From the NCBI GenBank assembly GCA_963205005.1, contig CAUJHW010000066.1:1-45519 (forward strand): a stretch of DNA of 45,519 bases, in the 5' to 3' direction. The stretch comes from Pseudomonadota bacterium (GTDB lineage Bacteria; Pseudomonadota; Alphaproteobacteria; Caulobacterales; Caulobacteraceae). The position numbers and the translations under genes are program-made. The notes below the pieces were generated by a model. The model searched no databases. It saw only the letters and a list, made by a program, of their open reading frames with translations, and was not told where the DNA came from. Below are positions 25,941 through 36,703 of the stretch, in pieces; the first letter of the stretch is position 1, and each line of letters begins with the position of its first letter.

Positions 25941-26058
25941 GCAGGGCGGTGGGCGGCGCCCGGCTGACGCCGGTAGGGTCTGGCGGAACGGTTGGTTTCG
26001 TGGCGAAGACATGGCCTGGACAAGTCCGGCGCTCAGACCGGCAGAGGGGGAGACGCGG

Positions 26059-27000
26059 GTGAAGGTGGTGATGGCGGGCCAGGGCGCGTTCGGCGTGAAG
26101 CACCTGGAGGCGATACAGAGGATCGAGGGCGTCGAGGTGGTCAGCCTGGCCGGCGGATCGGCCGAATCGACCCGCGCCGTGGCCGAGCGCTTCAGCATTC
26201 CCCACTGGACGCTGGACCTGGGCGAGGCGCTGGCCCGGCCCGGCGTGGAGGCGGCGATCCTGGCGACCCCGACCCAGATGCACACCGCCCAGGCGATCCA
26301 GTGCCTCGAGGCGGGCAAGCATGTGCAGGTCGAGATCCCGATGGCCGACAGCCTGGCCGACGCCGAGCGGCTGGCGGACGTGGCGGCAAAGAGCGGCCGG
26401 GTGGCGATGGCCGGCCACACCCGGCGCTTCAATCCCTCGCACCAGTGGATCCACCGGAAGATCCAGGCCGGCGAGCTGAAGCTGCAGCAGATGGACGTGC
26501 AGACCTACTTCTTCCGTCGAACGAACCTGAACGCCCTGGGCCAGCCGCGCAGCTGGACCGATCACCTGCTGTGGCACCACGCCGCCCACACCGTGGACCT
26601 GTTCCATCACCAGACCGGCGAGACCTGCTCGGTCGCCCGTGGCGTCCAGGGGCCGATGCACCCGGAGCTGGGCATCGCCATGGACATGTCGATCCAGATG
26701 AAGGTCCCGTCCGGGGCCGTCTGCACGCTGTCGCTGTCGTTCAACAACGACGGGCCTCTGGGCACCTTCTTCCGCTACATCTGCGACAACGGCACCTACA
26801 TCGCCCGCTATGACGACCTGGTGGACGGTAGGGAGCAACCCATCGACGTCTCGCAGGTGGACGTGTCGATGAACGGGATCGAGCTGCAGGACCGCGAGTT
26901 CTTCGCCGCGATCCGCGAGGGCCGCGAGCCCAACAGCTCGGTCGCCCAGGTCCTGCCCGCCTACCGGACCCTCGACGTGATCGAGAAAAGCCTGCTGTAA
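26059..27000 (+). CDS. ligC: 4-carboxy-2-hydroxymuconate-6-semialdehyde dehydrogenase LigC (GTG start)
   Basis: A 313-residue GFO/IDH/MocA oxidoreductase: NAD(P) motif MAGQGAFGVKHLEA, then the LigC-specific blocks HVQVEIPMADS, MAGHTRRFNPSHQWIH, QQMDVQTYFFRR, SWTDHLLWHHAAHTVDLF and GIAMDMSIQMK, which match Sphingobium LigC closely from memory. It oxidises the hemiacetal of 4-carboxy-2-hydroxymuconate semialdehyde, made by LigAB, to 2-pyrone-4,6-dicarboxylate. GTG at 26059 is chosen over the ATG at 26011 because GGGGGAG precedes it and the resulting length matches known LigC (315). First gene of the lig block; ligK follows after 49 bases with its own operator-like site. Confidence 0.93.
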   Translation: MKVVMAGQGAFGVKHLEAIQRIEGVEVVSLAGGSAESTRAVAERFSIPHWTLDLGEALARPGVEAAILATPTQMHTAQAIQCLEAGKHVQVEIPMADSLADAERLADVAAKSGRVAMAGHTRRFNPSHQWIHRKIQAGELKLQQMDVQTYFFRRTNLNALGQPRSWTDHLLWHHAAHTVDLFHHQTGETCSVARGVQGPMHPELGIAMDMSIQMKVPSGAVCTLSLSFNNDGPLGTFFRYICDNGTYIARYDDLVDGREQPIDVSQVDVSMNGIELQDREFFAAIREGREPNSSVAQVLPAYRTLDVIEKSLL

Positions 27001-27005
27001 GCGCG

Positions 27006-27031
27006 CAGATCCTTAGTATTCTTACGATCTG
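27006..27031. promoter_or_regulatory. inverted repeat with shared lig motif before ligK
   Basis: CAGATC (27006-27011) and GATCTG (27026-27031) flank an AT-rich centre containing CTTAGTATTCT (27012-27022). The identical 11-mer occurs on the opposite strand upstream of the TonB-receptor gene (33236-33246), and a related perfect palindrome upstream of the DUF3237 gene (35103-35114). It fits an operator or promoter of ligK-J-I-A-B, separate from ligC. Confidence 0.55.
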
Positions 27032-27049
27032 TCCGCAGGAGGGGCCCGC

Positions 27050-27733
27050 ATGAGCCTTGTTGTCCGCAACATCCCCCGCGCCGAGCCCGGGGTCGTCGAC
27101 GCCCTCGCGGGGTTCGGGGTCTCCACCGTCCACGAGGCCCAGGGTCGAAAAGGCCTGCTGGCTGGTCATCTGCGGCCGATCTACCGCCCGGCGAAGATCG
27201 CAGGATCAGCGGTGACCTGTTCCGTCGCGCCCGGCGACAACTGGATGATCCACGTGGCGGTCGAGCAGTGCCGGCCCGGCGACATCCTCGTGGTGGCGCC
27301 CACCTCGCCCTGCGAGGACGGCTACTTCGGCGACCTGCTGGCCACGTCGCTGATGGCGCGCGGCGTGCGGGGCCTGGTGATCGACGCCGGCGTCCGGGAC
27401 GTGGCGGTCCTCACCGAAATGGGTTTCCCCGTCTGGTCCAGGGCGATCTTTGCCCAGGGCACGGTCAAGGAGACGGTCGGCGACGTGAACCTGCCGCTGG
27501 TGTGCGCCGGTGCGCTGATCCACCCCGGCGACGTGATCGTGGCGGATGACGACGGGGTCTGCGTGGTCCGCCGCGCCGAGGCTGCCACGGTGGCGCAGGC
27601 CGCCGCCCGGCGCGAGGCCAACGAGGTCGACAAGCGGGCGCAGCTGGCCGCGGGCGTCCTTGGTCTCGACCTCTACAACATGCGCGACAGGCTGGCGGCG
27701 AAGGGCCTCACCTGGGTCGATGAGGCGCCGTAG
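27050..27733 (+). CDS. ligK: 4-hydroxy-4-methyl-2-oxoglutarate/4-carboxy-4-hydroxy-2-oxoadipate aldolase LigK
   Basis: A 227-residue class II aldolase of the RraA-like/HMG aldolase fold. [28 protein letters not shown] contains the Gly-x20-Arg-Asp catalytic and metal motif of HMG/CHA aldolases. The N-terminus [29 protein letters not shown] and the C-terminal helices match LigK/GalC/ProA. It splits 4-carboxy-4-hydroxy-2-oxoadipate to pyruvate and oxaloacetate, the last pathway step, and may also decarboxylate oxaloacetate. AGGAGG precedes the ATG. ligJ follows after 45 bases. Confidence 0.94.
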   Translation: MSLVVRNIPRAEPGVVDALAGFGVSTVHEAQGRKGLLAGHLRPIYRPAKIAGSAVTCSVAPGDNWMIHVAVEQCRPGDILVVAPTSPCEDGYFGDLLATSLMARGVRGLVIDAGVRDVAVLTEMGFPVWSRAIFAQGTVKETVGDVNLPLVCAGALIHPGDVIVADDDGVCVVRRAEAATVAQAAARREANEVDKRAQLAAGVLGLDLYNMRDRLAAKGLTWVDEAP

Positions 27734-27778
27734 CCCGATGCCCGCCACAACCGCACTGACCGCCGACAGGACCGCGCC

Positions 27779-28807
27779 ATGAGCCTGATCATCGACTGCC
27801 ACGGCCACTACACCACCGCGCCCTCGCCGCATGACGACTGGCGCAAGGCCCAGACCGACGCATACAGGGCCGGCGGCGACATCGATCCCGCCTATCCGGA
27901 CATCTCCGACGACGAGATCCGCGAGACCATCGAGACCAACCAGCTGCGCCTGATTCGCGAGCGCGGCGGCGACTTCACGGTCTTCTCGCCCCGGGCCTCG
28001 ACCATGGCCCACCATGTGGGTGACGAGGCGGTCAGCCAGGCCTGGACGCGGCGCTGCAACGACCTGATCAAGCGGGTCGTGCAGCTGTTTCCGGACACCT
28101 TCGCCGGGGTCTGCCAGCTGCCGCAGTCGCCGGGCGTCAGCATCGCCAGTTCCATCGCCGAGCTGGAGCGGTGCGTCACCGGGCTGGGCTTCATCGGCTG
28201 CAACCTGAACCCCGACCCCTCCGGCGGACACTGGACCAGCGCGCCGCTGACCGACCGGTCCTGGTACCCCTTCTTCGAGAAGATGGTCGAGCTGGACGTG
28301 CCGGCGATGATCCACGTCTCGGGGTCGTGCAACCCGAACTTCCACGCCACCGGCGCCCATTACATCAACGCCGACACCACCGCCTTCATGCAGTTCCTGG
28401 AGGGCGACCTGTTCCGGGACTTCCCCACGCTGCGGTTCATCATTCCCCATGGCGGCGGGGCCGTGCCCTACCACTGGGGCCGCTACCGGGGCCTGGCCGA
28501 CATGCTCAAGCGGCCGCCCCTGCGCGAGCACGTGATGAGGAACGTCTTCTTCGACACCTGCGTCTACCACCAGCCGGGGATCGACCTGCTGTTCCGGGTG
28601 ATCGACGTCGACAACATCCTGTTCGGTTCGGAGATGGTCGGCGCGGTGCGCGGCATCGATCCCGAGACCGGCCACTATTTCGACGACACCAAGCGCTACA
28701 TCGACGCCCTGCCGATCCCCGACTCCGACAAGCACAAGGTGTTCGAGGCCAACGCACGCCGGGTCTATCCGCGCCTGGACGCCATTCTCAAGAGCCAGGG
28801 ACGCTGA
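27779..28807 (+). CDS. ligJ: 4-oxalomesaconate hydratase LigJ
   Basis: A 342-residue amidohydrolase-fold hydratase. The metal site starts with His8-x-His10 (DCHGHYTT), with IHVSGSCNPNFHATG and FIIPHGGGAVPYHWGRYRGLAD supplying further ligands and FGSEMVGAVRG the C-terminal acidic residue. Length and blocks match LigJ, which hydrates 4-oxalomesaconate (or its keto tautomer) to 4-carboxy-4-hydroxy-2-oxoadipate for LigK. Pathway order and tight spacing (45 bases after ligK, 4 before ligI) support it. LigU, which interconverts the tautomers in Sphingobium, is not in this cluster. Confidence 0.94.
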   Translation: MSLIIDCHGHYTTAPSPHDDWRKAQTDAYRAGGDIDPAYPDISDDEIRETIETNQLRLIRERGGDFTVFSPRASTMAHHVGDEAVSQAWTRRCNDLIKRVVQLFPDTFAGVCQLPQSPGVSIASSIAELERCVTGLGFIGCNLNPDPSGGHWTSAPLTDRSWYPFFEKMVELDVPAMIHVSGSCNPNFHATGAHYINADTTAFMQFLEGDLFRDFPTLRFIIPHGGGAVPYHWGRYRGLADMLKRPPLREHVMRNVFFDTCVYHQPGIDLLFRVIDVDNILFGSEMVGAVRGIDPETGHYFDDTKRYIDALPIPDSDKHKVFEANARRVYPRLDAILKSQGR

Positions 28808-28811
28808 CCGC

Positions 28812-29722
28812 ATGAAGGGGCCGATGAATTCCCAGAACCAGGTCCAGGTCATGGACCCCGACTGGCTCGTCTATCACCCGGACCCGACGCGCCCCCGGTT
28901 CCGGCCCCCGCCCGGCGCAGTGGACGCCCACTGCCATGTGTTCGGTCCCGCGGGGACATTCCCCTTCGCCCCGGAGCGCAAGTACACCCCCTGCGACGCC
29001 GGCAAGGATCAGCTGTTCCGGCTGCGGGATTTCCTGGGCTTCGAGCGCAATGTGATCGTCCAGGCCACCTGCCACGGTCGCGACAACCGGGCGCTGGTGG
29101 ACGCCCTGCGGGCCTCCGGCGGCCGCGCGCGTGGCGTCGCCACGGTCGGCGAGAACATCAACACCGCCCAGCTACAGGAACTGCACCTGGCCGGCGTGCG
29201 GGGCGTGCGGTTCAACTTCCTGCGCAGGCTGGCCGACTTCACCCCGCACGACGTGCTGCGCCGGATCGCCGACAAGGTCGCGCCCTTCGGCTGGCACGTG
29301 GTGGTCTATTTCGAGGCCCCGGACCTGGCGGAACTGCGGCCCCTGTTCGAATCCCTGCCGACGCCGGTGGTGGTCGACCACATGGGACGGCCCGACGTGG
29401 CGCTGGGGGTGGATCACCCGCAGTTCCAGGCCTTCGTCCGCTGGATGGAGGAGGACGAGACCGTCTGGTCCAAGGTCTCGTGCCCCGAACGCCTGAGCCT
29501 GGCCGGCCCGCCCTATGACGACGTGGTCCCGTTCCAGAAGATGATCGTCGAGCGGTTCCCCGACCGGGTTCTGTGGGGCACGGACTGGCCGCACCCGAAC
29601 CTGAAGGATCACATGGCTGACGACGGGGTGCTGGTGGACCAGATCCCGAAGTTCGCGGTCACCGAAGACCTGCAGCACCGGCTGCTGGTGGACAATCCGA
29701 CCCGCCTCTACTGGCCCGAAGC

Positions 29723-29726
<4 letters not shown>
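28812..29726 (+). CDS. ligI: 2-pyrone-4,6-dicarboxylate hydrolase LigI
   Basis: A 304-residue metal-independent amidohydrolase. It shows DAHCHVFGPAG, the arginine-containing VRFNFLRRLADF substrate-binding stretch, VVVDHMGRPDV and the catalytic-Asp block WGTDWPHPN, all as in LigI. It hydrolyses 2-pyrone-4,6-dicarboxylate from LigC to 4-oxalomesaconate. Two ATGs are possible, 28812 and 28824; the latter has AAGGGG closer upstream, and the first four residues are not conserved, so either may be right. The stop overlaps the ligA start as ATGA, so the two are translationally coupled. Confidence 0.94.
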
Positions 29727-30948
<1,222 letters not shown>

Positions 30949-30975
30949 CGGCGCTCCCGAGGTCGGCGTTGCCGG

Positions 30976-33153
30976 CTACTGCATCTTCCAGATCAGGGTG
31001 ACGCCGTAGGTCTTGGGCGGCGAATAGGGCACCAGCACCTGGCGATAGGGCGCGAACGCGGTGACGTAGGTGGCGACCAGTTCGTCGGTGAGGTTCTTGC
31101 CCCACACCGCGACTTCCCACTGCTTGTCCGGCGAGGTCACCGACACGCGGGCGTCCACGTTGATGTAGCCCTCCTGCTTCTGCGTCGGGATGTTCGAGGC
31201 CTCGAAGTACATGTGCGACTGGTTGGTGTAGTCGACGCGGCCAAGCAGCTCCCAGCCCTCGACGTCAGCGGTGTACTGGACGCCCAGGTGCAGCTTGTCC
31301 TTCGGAGAGCGCGGAAGGTCGTTGCCGGTGAAGTTGGCGGTGGCCCCGTTGGCGAAGCTCTCGAACCGGGCGTGCAGGTAGCCGTAGCTGCCGTCGATCT
31401 GCAGGCCCTTGAAGGGGTTCGCCACGAACTCCAGCTCGGCGCCCTTGATCTTGGCCGTGGCGGCGTTGCCGACCACCACGCAGCACAGCGGCACCAGCTG
31501 CGAGACCTGCAGGTCCTTGTAGTCGGTCTGGAACACCGAGAGGTTCAGGCGCAGACGCCTGTCGAGCCATTGGGTCTTGAGCCCGCCTTCATAGCTCCAG
31601 GCGTACTCGGGATCGTAAGGCGTCTGCTGGCTGAGCCCGGAACCGGCAATGCCCTGGAAGCCGCCGCTCTTGAACCCGCGGGTGGCCGAGGCATAGACCA
31701 GCGCATCCGGCGTCGCCTGGAAGTCCAGCGCAAAGCGCGGCGTCAGCGCGTCCCACTTCTGCGAGCCGCGCACGTCATAGTTGGCGGCCAGCGGCGGCGG
31801 CAGGCCGGGGCCGGACACCTTGCGGCCGATGAAATGACCTTCCTTCTTCTCCCACGTCTGACGCAGTCCGGCGGTGGCGGTGAGCTGGTCGGTGATCGCG
31901 AAGCTCGCCTGGCCGAAAACGGCCCAGCTCCGGCCCTTGACCATCTGCGGATAGGTGGCGATGCCGGTCTGGGCCGGCGCCGGGAAGTCCTGCTGCAGAT
32001 CCTCGATCCGGGTGTTGTCCTCGTTCAGGTAGTAGGCGCCGACCTGGCCCTTCAGGCGACCATCCATCGCGTCGAAGGACAGCCGCAGTTCCTGGCTGAA
32101 CTGCTTGTTCTTCTCGTGATCGGTCTCGGTGGACTCGATCTGATTGGGCGGATTGACCGGATTGGCGAAGAACGGCGTGCGGAAGTTCAGCGTCACGGCG
32201 CGGTAGGCGGTGATCGAGGTCAGGGTGCCGATCGACGTCGTGTAGTTGATCTCGCCACGATAAGTCTGCAGCCAGCGACGCAGGTAGCCGTCGGTGTAGG
32301 CATTGACCACGCGAGGGTCAGGACTGAGTCCCGCACAGTGGACGCCGCCGCGAAGCGTTGCGTCGCAGATGTTCTTGCGCGGGTTGCCCTTCTGGTCCTG
32401 ATCCGTGAAATCGGCCGCCAGGATCACATCCAGATCGTCGGACGGCACGTAGCGCAGGGCCACGGTCGCCGTCTTGAGATCCTGGTTGTTCACGTCATTG
32501 CCGGTCGTCTGGTTGAACTCGTAGCCGTCCCGCTTCTTCAGCGAGCCACCGACCGCCAGGTAGAGCTGGTCCGAGATCGGCACGTTGCCGCGGACGTTGA
32601 ACTGGATCCGGTCGTAGTTGCCGTACTGGCCCTCGACGCGGAGCGAGCGCTCGTTCGCCGGCTTCCTGCTCACGTACTGGATCAGGCCGCCGACCGTGTT
32701 CTTGCCGAACAGGGTGCCCTGGGGTCCGCGCAGCACCTCGACCCGCTCCAGGTTGAGGGCGTCGATGTCGGGCGTACCGCCCCGGCCGGCGTAGACGCCG
32801 TCCACGAAGACCACCACCGAGGCGTCGCCACCGGCGTTCTGGCTGATCCCGAAAGCCGAGCCGATGCCGCGGATGGCGAAGTTGGACTGGATCGGATCGA
32901 CCGCGCCGGCGCTGAAGCCGGGCGTCCGCAGCGCGATGTCCTGCAGGCTCTCCACAGACTGCCGTTCCAGCGCCGCCCCGGAGAAGGCGGTCACGGCGAT
33001 GGGCACCTGCTGGATGTTCTCCTCGACCCGCTGGGCCGTGACGACCAGTTCGGAAACTTCGGCGTCCCGGGTCTGGGCCGACGCCGTTCCGGCGGTCAGA
33101 AGCGCGGCGCAAAGGGCCGCGTACGAAACGCCACAGGCGAAACGCTGGGTCAT
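30976..33153 (-). CDS. TonB-dependent outer-membrane receptor
   Basis: A 725-residue receptor: signal peptide to about residue 26 (ending TAGTASAQ), TonB box-like SELVVTAQ, a plug domain (NIQQVPIAVTAFSGAALERQSVESLQDIALRTPGFSAG, GTLFGKNTVGGLIQYVSRKP), and a 22-strand barrel ending KTYGVTLIWKMQ. It belongs to the FecA/IroN-like group common in Caulobacterales for uptake of plant-derived compounds. The ATG at 33153 is preferred: GGGGAGG lies 6 bases before it, whereas the ATG at 33159 is too close. Its position beside lig genes and the shared operator motif suggest uptake of a protocatechuate precursor, an inference. Confidence 0.92.
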   Translation of the reverse strand: MTQRFACGVSYAALCAALLTAGTASAQTRDAEVSELVVTAQRVEENIQQVPIAVTAFSGAALERQSVESLQDIALRTPGFSAGAVDPIQSNFAIRGIGSAFGISQNAGGDASVVVFVDGVYAGRGGTPDIDALNLERVEVLRGPQGTLFGKNTVGGLIQYVSRKPANERSLRVEGQYGNYDRIQFNVRGNVPISDQLYLAVGGSLKKRDGYEFNQTTGNDVNNQDLKTATVALRYVPSDDLDVILAADFTDQDQKGNPRKNICDATLRGGVHCAGLSPDPRVVNAYTDGYLRRWLQTYRGEINYTTSIGTLTSITAYRAVTLNFRTPFFANPVNPPNQIESTETDHEKNKQFSQELRLSFDAMDGRLKGQVGAYYLNEDNTRIEDLQQDFPAPAQTGIATYPQMVKGRSWAVFGQASFAITDQLTATAGLRQTWEKKEGHFIGRKVSGPGLPPPLAANYDVRGSQKWDALTPRFALDFQATPDALVYASATRGFKSGGFQGIAGSGLSQQTPYDPEYAWSYEGGLKTQWLDRRLRLNLSVFQTDYKDLQVSQLVPLCCVVVGNAATAKIKGAELEFVANPFKGLQIDGSYGYLHARFESFANGATANFTGNDLPRSPKDKLHLGVQYTADVEGWELLGRVDYTNQSHMYFEASNIPTQKQEGYINVDARVSVTSPDKQWEVAVWGKNLTDELVATYVTAFAPYRQVLVPYSPPKTYGVTLIWKMQ

Positions 33154-33213
33154 TCTCATCCTCCCCGTGACCCCGTCATGAAGCGCGGAGTCTTCTGCTG
33201 AAATCCAAAGCTA

Positions 33214-33246
33214 CTATAGATTCCGGAAATTCCATAGAATACTAAG
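33214..33246 (-). promoter_or_regulatory. TonB-receptor promoter region with shared lig motif and dyads
   Basis: The 107-base gap upstream of the receptor start is AT-rich against a GC-rich background. It contains TTCCGGAA (33221-33228), a loose 24-base dyad CTATAG...CATAG (33214-33237), and TAGAATACTA (33235-33244), which is the reverse of the ligK CTTAGTATTCT. The latter is palindromic at 8 of 10 positions. Confidence 0.5.
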
Positions 33247-33260
33247 CATTCAGATCAGGG

Positions 33261-34589
33261 TCATTGGCCTCCGCGAAGTTCGGCGGCCTCGACGGCCCGC
33301 GCGAAGGGCTTCAGACCGAGCGTCAGGATCAGGGCCGAGACCGGCAGGGCCACGCCGGTGACGATGGCCAGCCCGTAGCGGAGCGCCGCGTCGTCGCCGA
33401 AGCCCACGTCGGTCACCAGGGCGATGGCGGTGGGTCCGAGGCCCAGGCCGACCAGGTTCGCCACCAGGAAGTACAGCGCCACCATCCGCGCCCGCAGGCG
33501 ATTGGGGGTGATCAGCTGCAGCGCCGCCCCGGCCACGCCGCCGTGGATGGTGCCCAGCAGCATGCCGGCGATCATCAGGCCAAGCGCGAGGCCGACAGTG
33601 GGCGCGAGCGCCATGCCGATGAACAGCGGGACCAGCAGGATGGCGTTCAGGCGGATCACCCGAAGGTGCGCGTCCCGGTAGCCCCGGCGGTACATGTTGT
33701 CGGCCATCCAGCCGCCGAGCAGCAGGCCGCAGGCGCCGCAGGCGGCGGTCGCCACGCCAAACCAGAGCCCCGCCTCCGGCACGGGCATGCCGTAGGTGCG
33801 GTGCAGGAACTGGGGGATCCAGGCCATGGCGCCGTACATCACCAGCGCCACCAGCGACATGCCGCCGAAGTGGGCCGCGATGGCGGCGGGATGCGCCTTG
33901 AGGAAGGCGACGAACTCGCCGCGCGGCGTTTCCGAGACCTCGCCCAGGCGCTTCGGCTCGCGCACGGTCAGGGCCACCAGGGCGGCCACCAGCAGGCCGG
34001 GCAGGCCCACCCAAAGGAAGGTCAGCCGCCAGGGCGCCATCTCGCCCAGCAACGGCAGGACAACGGTGGGGCCCTCAGTCACGAACCGGACCACGAGCGA
34101 TCCGGCGACCAGGGCGATGCCCGAGCCCAGCGGTACGCCGATCGAATAGACCGCCATCGCCCGACCCAGCTTCTCGCGCGGGAAATAGTCCCCCAGCATG
34201 GAATAGGCGGCCGGCGAGAGGGTCGCTTCGCCGACGCCGACACCCACGCGGGTCAGGAACAGGCCCGCATAGCCGCGGGCCAGGGCGCAGGCGGCGGTCA
34301 TCACGCTCCAGGCGGCGATGCCGGCCACGATCAGCCCCCGCCGCGGCCGGCGGTCGGCCAGCCAGCCCAGCGGGATGCCCAGCGCGCTGTAGAAGATCGC
34401 AAAGGCGAACCCCATCAGCAGGCTCATCTGCAGGTCGGAAATGCCGAGGTCGGCGCGGATCGGTCCGACCAGCAGGCTGAGGATCATCCTGTCGATGAAC
34501 GACAGGGTGTAGGCCGCCAGCAGCACCGCCACCACGTACCAGGCATAGGCCGGCGACGGGGTCCCCTCCCCCTGGGGCGAACTACTCAA
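33261..34589 (-). CDS. MFS transporter, spinster/aromatic-acid-like (TTG start)
   Basis: A 442-residue MFS permease with 12 predicted membrane segments. The A-motif is GWLADRRPRRG and a second loop carries a long cytoplasmic insert with REPKRLGEVSETPRG. It belongs to the spinster-like group found beside degradation genes. The first codon is TTG at 34589, overlapping the DUF3237 stop by 8 bases (TTGAGTAG), so the two are coupled. The next ATG inside the frame (35 residues on, in DRMILSL) would remove the first membrane segment. Substrate unknown; an aromatic acid such as protocatechuate or a precursor is plausible from context. Confidence 0.88.
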   Translation of the reverse strand: MSSSPQGEGTPSPAYAWYVVAVLLAAYTLSFIDRMILSLLVGPIRADLGISDLQMSLLMGFAFAIFYSALGIPLGWLADRRPRRGLIVAGIAAWSVMTAACALARGYAGLFLTRVGVGVGEATLSPAAYSMLGDYFPREKLGRAMAVYSIGVPLGSGIALVAGSLVVRFVTEGPTVVLPLLGEMAPWRLTFLWVGLPGLLVAALVALTVREPKRLGEVSETPRGEFVAFLKAHPAAIAAHFGGMSLVALVMYGAMAWIPQFLHRTYGMPVPEAGLWFGVATAACGACGLLLGGWMADNMYRRGYRDAHLRVIRLNAILLVPLFIGMALAPTVGLALGLMIAGMLLGTIHGGVAGAALQLITPNRLRARMVALYFLVANLVGLGLGPTAIALVTDVGFGDDAALRYGLAIVTGVALPVSALILTLGLKPFARAVEAAELRGGQ

Positions 34590-35076
34590 GGCCGGCGATC
34601 CGGTAGCGCACGCCGGCGGCCGTGCGGCGTCCGACGCCCACGGCGACCAGGGCGTTCAGCCAGTCATAGCGCGGGTCGGCGGTCTCGAAGACCGGCTGGA
34701 TGCGGAAGTAGTAGCTGTCGGTGGCAAGGGTCTCGACCGTCGCCGGGTCACGGAAGGCGCCCAGCACCGCCTGCGGGATCACCAGCCGGCCGCCATAGGT
34801 CACATGGATCAGCGCCCCGTCGTGGGTCTTCCAGACCGAGCGGACGTCGATGAGCGTCAGGGCCGCGCCGTCGGCGCCCTGCCCCAGTTCCGACCAGTCG
34901 CCGCCGCCCGCCAGGACCTCGCCCCGCACGCGCTCGCCCTCGACCGTGCCGCCCGCGATGTAGCTGACCCGCCGGTTGCGCCAGGGCGACTTGCCCAGCG
35001 GCAGAGGGGCATTGTCCTCAAGCCGGATGTCCACCGTGCACAGCGGACTCCCTCGCAGGATTTCCGGTTCCGCCAT
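34582..35076 (-). CDS. DUF3237 (UPF0311) family protein
   Basis: A 164-residue protein of the DUF3237 family: SPLCTVDIRLEDN, RVSYIAGGTVEGERVRGEVLAGGGDWS, VRSVWKTHDGALIHVTYGGR, TDSYYFRIQPVFETADPRYDWLNALVAVGVGRR. The family is a beta-barrel frequently encoded near aromatic or steroid degradation genes; its biochemical role is not established. ATG at 35076 follows GGGGGG, while the upstream TTG at 35091 is less likely. First gene of a unit with the MFS transporter, and a shared lig operator lies 29 bases upstream. Confidence 0.85.
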   Translation of the reverse strand: MAEPEILRGSPLCTVDIRLEDNAPLPLGKSPWRNRRVSYIAGGTVEGERVRGEVLAGGGDWSELGQGADGAALTLIDVRSVWKTHDGALIHVTYGGRLVIPQAVLGAFRDPATVETLATDSYYFRIQPVFETADPRYDWLNALVAVGVGRRTAAGVRYRIAGLE

Positions 35077-35102
35077 CGGCGCGCCCCCCAAAGCCGTTAT
35101 TG

Positions 35103-35114
35103 CTTAGATATCTA
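35103..35114. promoter_or_regulatory. shared lig operator motif: CTTAGATATCTA
   Basis: TAGATATCTA (35105-35114) is a perfect 10-base palindrome, extended to TGCTTAG on its left side. The receptor site read on the minus strand is TGCTTAG-TATT-CTA. It lies 29-38 bases upstream of the DUF3237 ATG. Shared with 27012-27022 and 33236-33246. Confidence 0.55.
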
Positions 35115-35160
35115 CATATTTCAGCCCGCGGGGGAAGCGGGCTTGCGCCGGCCCGGATCG

Positions 35161-36564
35161 TCAGCCGAACAGGTCGCCGTAGCGGTCGCGCAGCAGGTTT
35201 TTCTGCACCTTGCCCATGGCGTTGCGGGGCAGTTCGTCGACGAAGACGATCCGCTTGGGGGCTTTGTAGGCGGCCAGCTGCCGGCGGGCCTCGGCGACCA
35301 TGGCCGCCTCGTCGCCCTGGCCCATGACCACCGCCACCACGCCCTCGCCGAAGTCCGGATGCGGCACGCCGATCACCGCGCTCTCGATGACGCCGGGCAG
35401 TTCGTCGAGCACCAGCTCGACCTCCTTGGGATAGACATTGTAGCCGCCCGAGATGATCAGGTCCTTGGCCCGGCCCGAGATCCACACCCGGCCGTCCGGA
35501 TCGCGCCGGCCGACGTCGCCGGTGATGAAGAAGCCGTCGGCGGTGAACTCCTCGGCGGTCTTTTCCGGCATCCGCCAGTAGCCGGAGAACACGCTGGGCC
35601 CGCGGATCTCGATGACCCCGGTCTGCTCGCCGCCGCCGATGCGCAGTTCGACGCCCGGCAGCGGATAGCCCACCGATCCGGGCAGGCGCCCGCCGGCCAG
35701 CGGATTGGTGGTGATGATCACCGCCTCGCTCATCCCGTAGCGCTCCAGGATCCGCTGGCCGGTGCGCTCGACGAAGTCGTCGAACGTCGAGGGCAGCAGG
35801 GGCGCCGAGCCCGAGATGAACACCCGCACCCCGTCGGCCTTCGCCCGGGTGAAGTCGGGGTTTGCGAGCAGGCGGGTGTAGAAGGTGGGAACCCCCATCA
35901 TCACCGTGGCCCGGTCCAGCCCCGCCAGAACCTCGGCGTCGGTGAATTTCGGCAGCCAGACCATCGGGCAGCCGCTGAGCAGCGCGCAGTGCAGGGCCAC
36001 GAACAGGCCGTGGACGTGGAACACCGGCAGGGCATGCAGCAGCACGTCGTCGGGGGTGAAGCCCCAGGCCTCGTGCAGGGCGAGCGCGTTGGCGGCCAGC
36101 GCGCCGTGGCTCAGCATCGCGCCCTTGGACCGGCCGGTCGTGCCCGAGGTGTAGATCAGCGAGGCCAGATCGTCGGCCGCGCGGGCCACGGTCGTGTCGA
36201 GCGGAGCGTGGCCCCGCGCCTCGCGCACCCAGGCCGGCGGGTCGGTGATGAAGGTCGAGGGCTCGGCGTCCTTGAGAAAGTAGTCGACCTCGGAAGCCGT
36301 GTAGGCGGCGTTCAGGGGCAGGTACACCGCACCGGCCTTCAGCACCCCCAGATAGACCATGATCCCCTCGGGCGACTTCTCGGCCTGCAGCGCGATCCGG
36401 TCGCCCGGCCGTACGCCTTCGGCGGCCAGCCGACCGGCCACATGGGCGGCCCCGGCCTCAAGATCGCCGTAGCTGATCTCCGAGCCGTCGCTCAGCAGGA
36501 AGCAGGGCCGGTCGCGGTCGGCGGGAAACCGGCTGGCCAGCAGGTCGTAGAGGTTCTCGGTCAT
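35161..36564 (-). CDS. matB: malonyl-CoA synthetase MatB-like AMP-forming ligase
   Basis: A 467-residue ANL-superfamily ligase. The ATP-binding loop is LIYTSGTTGRSKGAM (residues 137-151); the adenylation block FISGSAPLLPSTFDDFVERTGQRILERYGMSE and the hinge SGRAKDLIISGGYNVYPKEVE are clear, with the catalytic Lys in PRNAMGKVQKN. The MMGVPTFYTRLL and TTNPLAGGRLPGSVG blocks match malonyl-CoA synthetase. It forms malonyl-CoA from malonate, ATP and CoA. ATG at 36564. Malonate could also come from the Rut pathway, but that link is speculative. It is upstream of the DUF3237 unit on the same strand. Confidence 0.86.
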   Translation of the reverse strand: MTENLYDLLASRFPADRDRPCFLLSDGSEISYGDLEAGAAHVAGRLAAEGVRPGDRIALQAEKSPEGIMVYLGVLKAGAVYLPLNAAYTASEVDYFLKDAEPSTFITDPPAWVREARGHAPLDTTVARAADDLASLIYTSGTTGRSKGAMLSHGALAANALALHEAWGFTPDDVLLHALPVFHVHGLFVALHCALLSGCPMVWLPKFTDAEVLAGLDRATVMMGVPTFYTRLLANPDFTRAKADGVRVFISGSAPLLPSTFDDFVERTGQRILERYGMSEAVIITTNPLAGGRLPGSVGYPLPGVELRIGGGEQTGVIEIRGPSVFSGYWRMPEKTAEEFTADGFFITGDVGRRDPDGRVWISGRAKDLIISGGYNVYPKEVELVLDELPGVIESAVIGVPHPDFGEGVVAVVMGQGDEAAMVAEARRQLAAYKAPKRIVFVDELPRNAMGKVQKNLLRDRYGDLFG

Positions 36565-36703
36565 CGGCGGGTCCCCGGGGCGTCCGGGCTGGCTAGCGTC
36601 CTTCGGGGGGACTGCCAAGTCCGCCCGGTCCGGGCGCCACCAAACCCCGCCCGCCGCGTTGGGTGCCTGCAGAAGAACAGCAAATCGTTCGCAGGGACCC
36701 CCA

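Noticed and set aside
31213..33201. Open frame of over 600 codons on the plus strand opposite the TonB receptor
   Set aside because: Composition is typical of an antisense shadow and the opposite strand encodes a clear receptor with a ribosome site.
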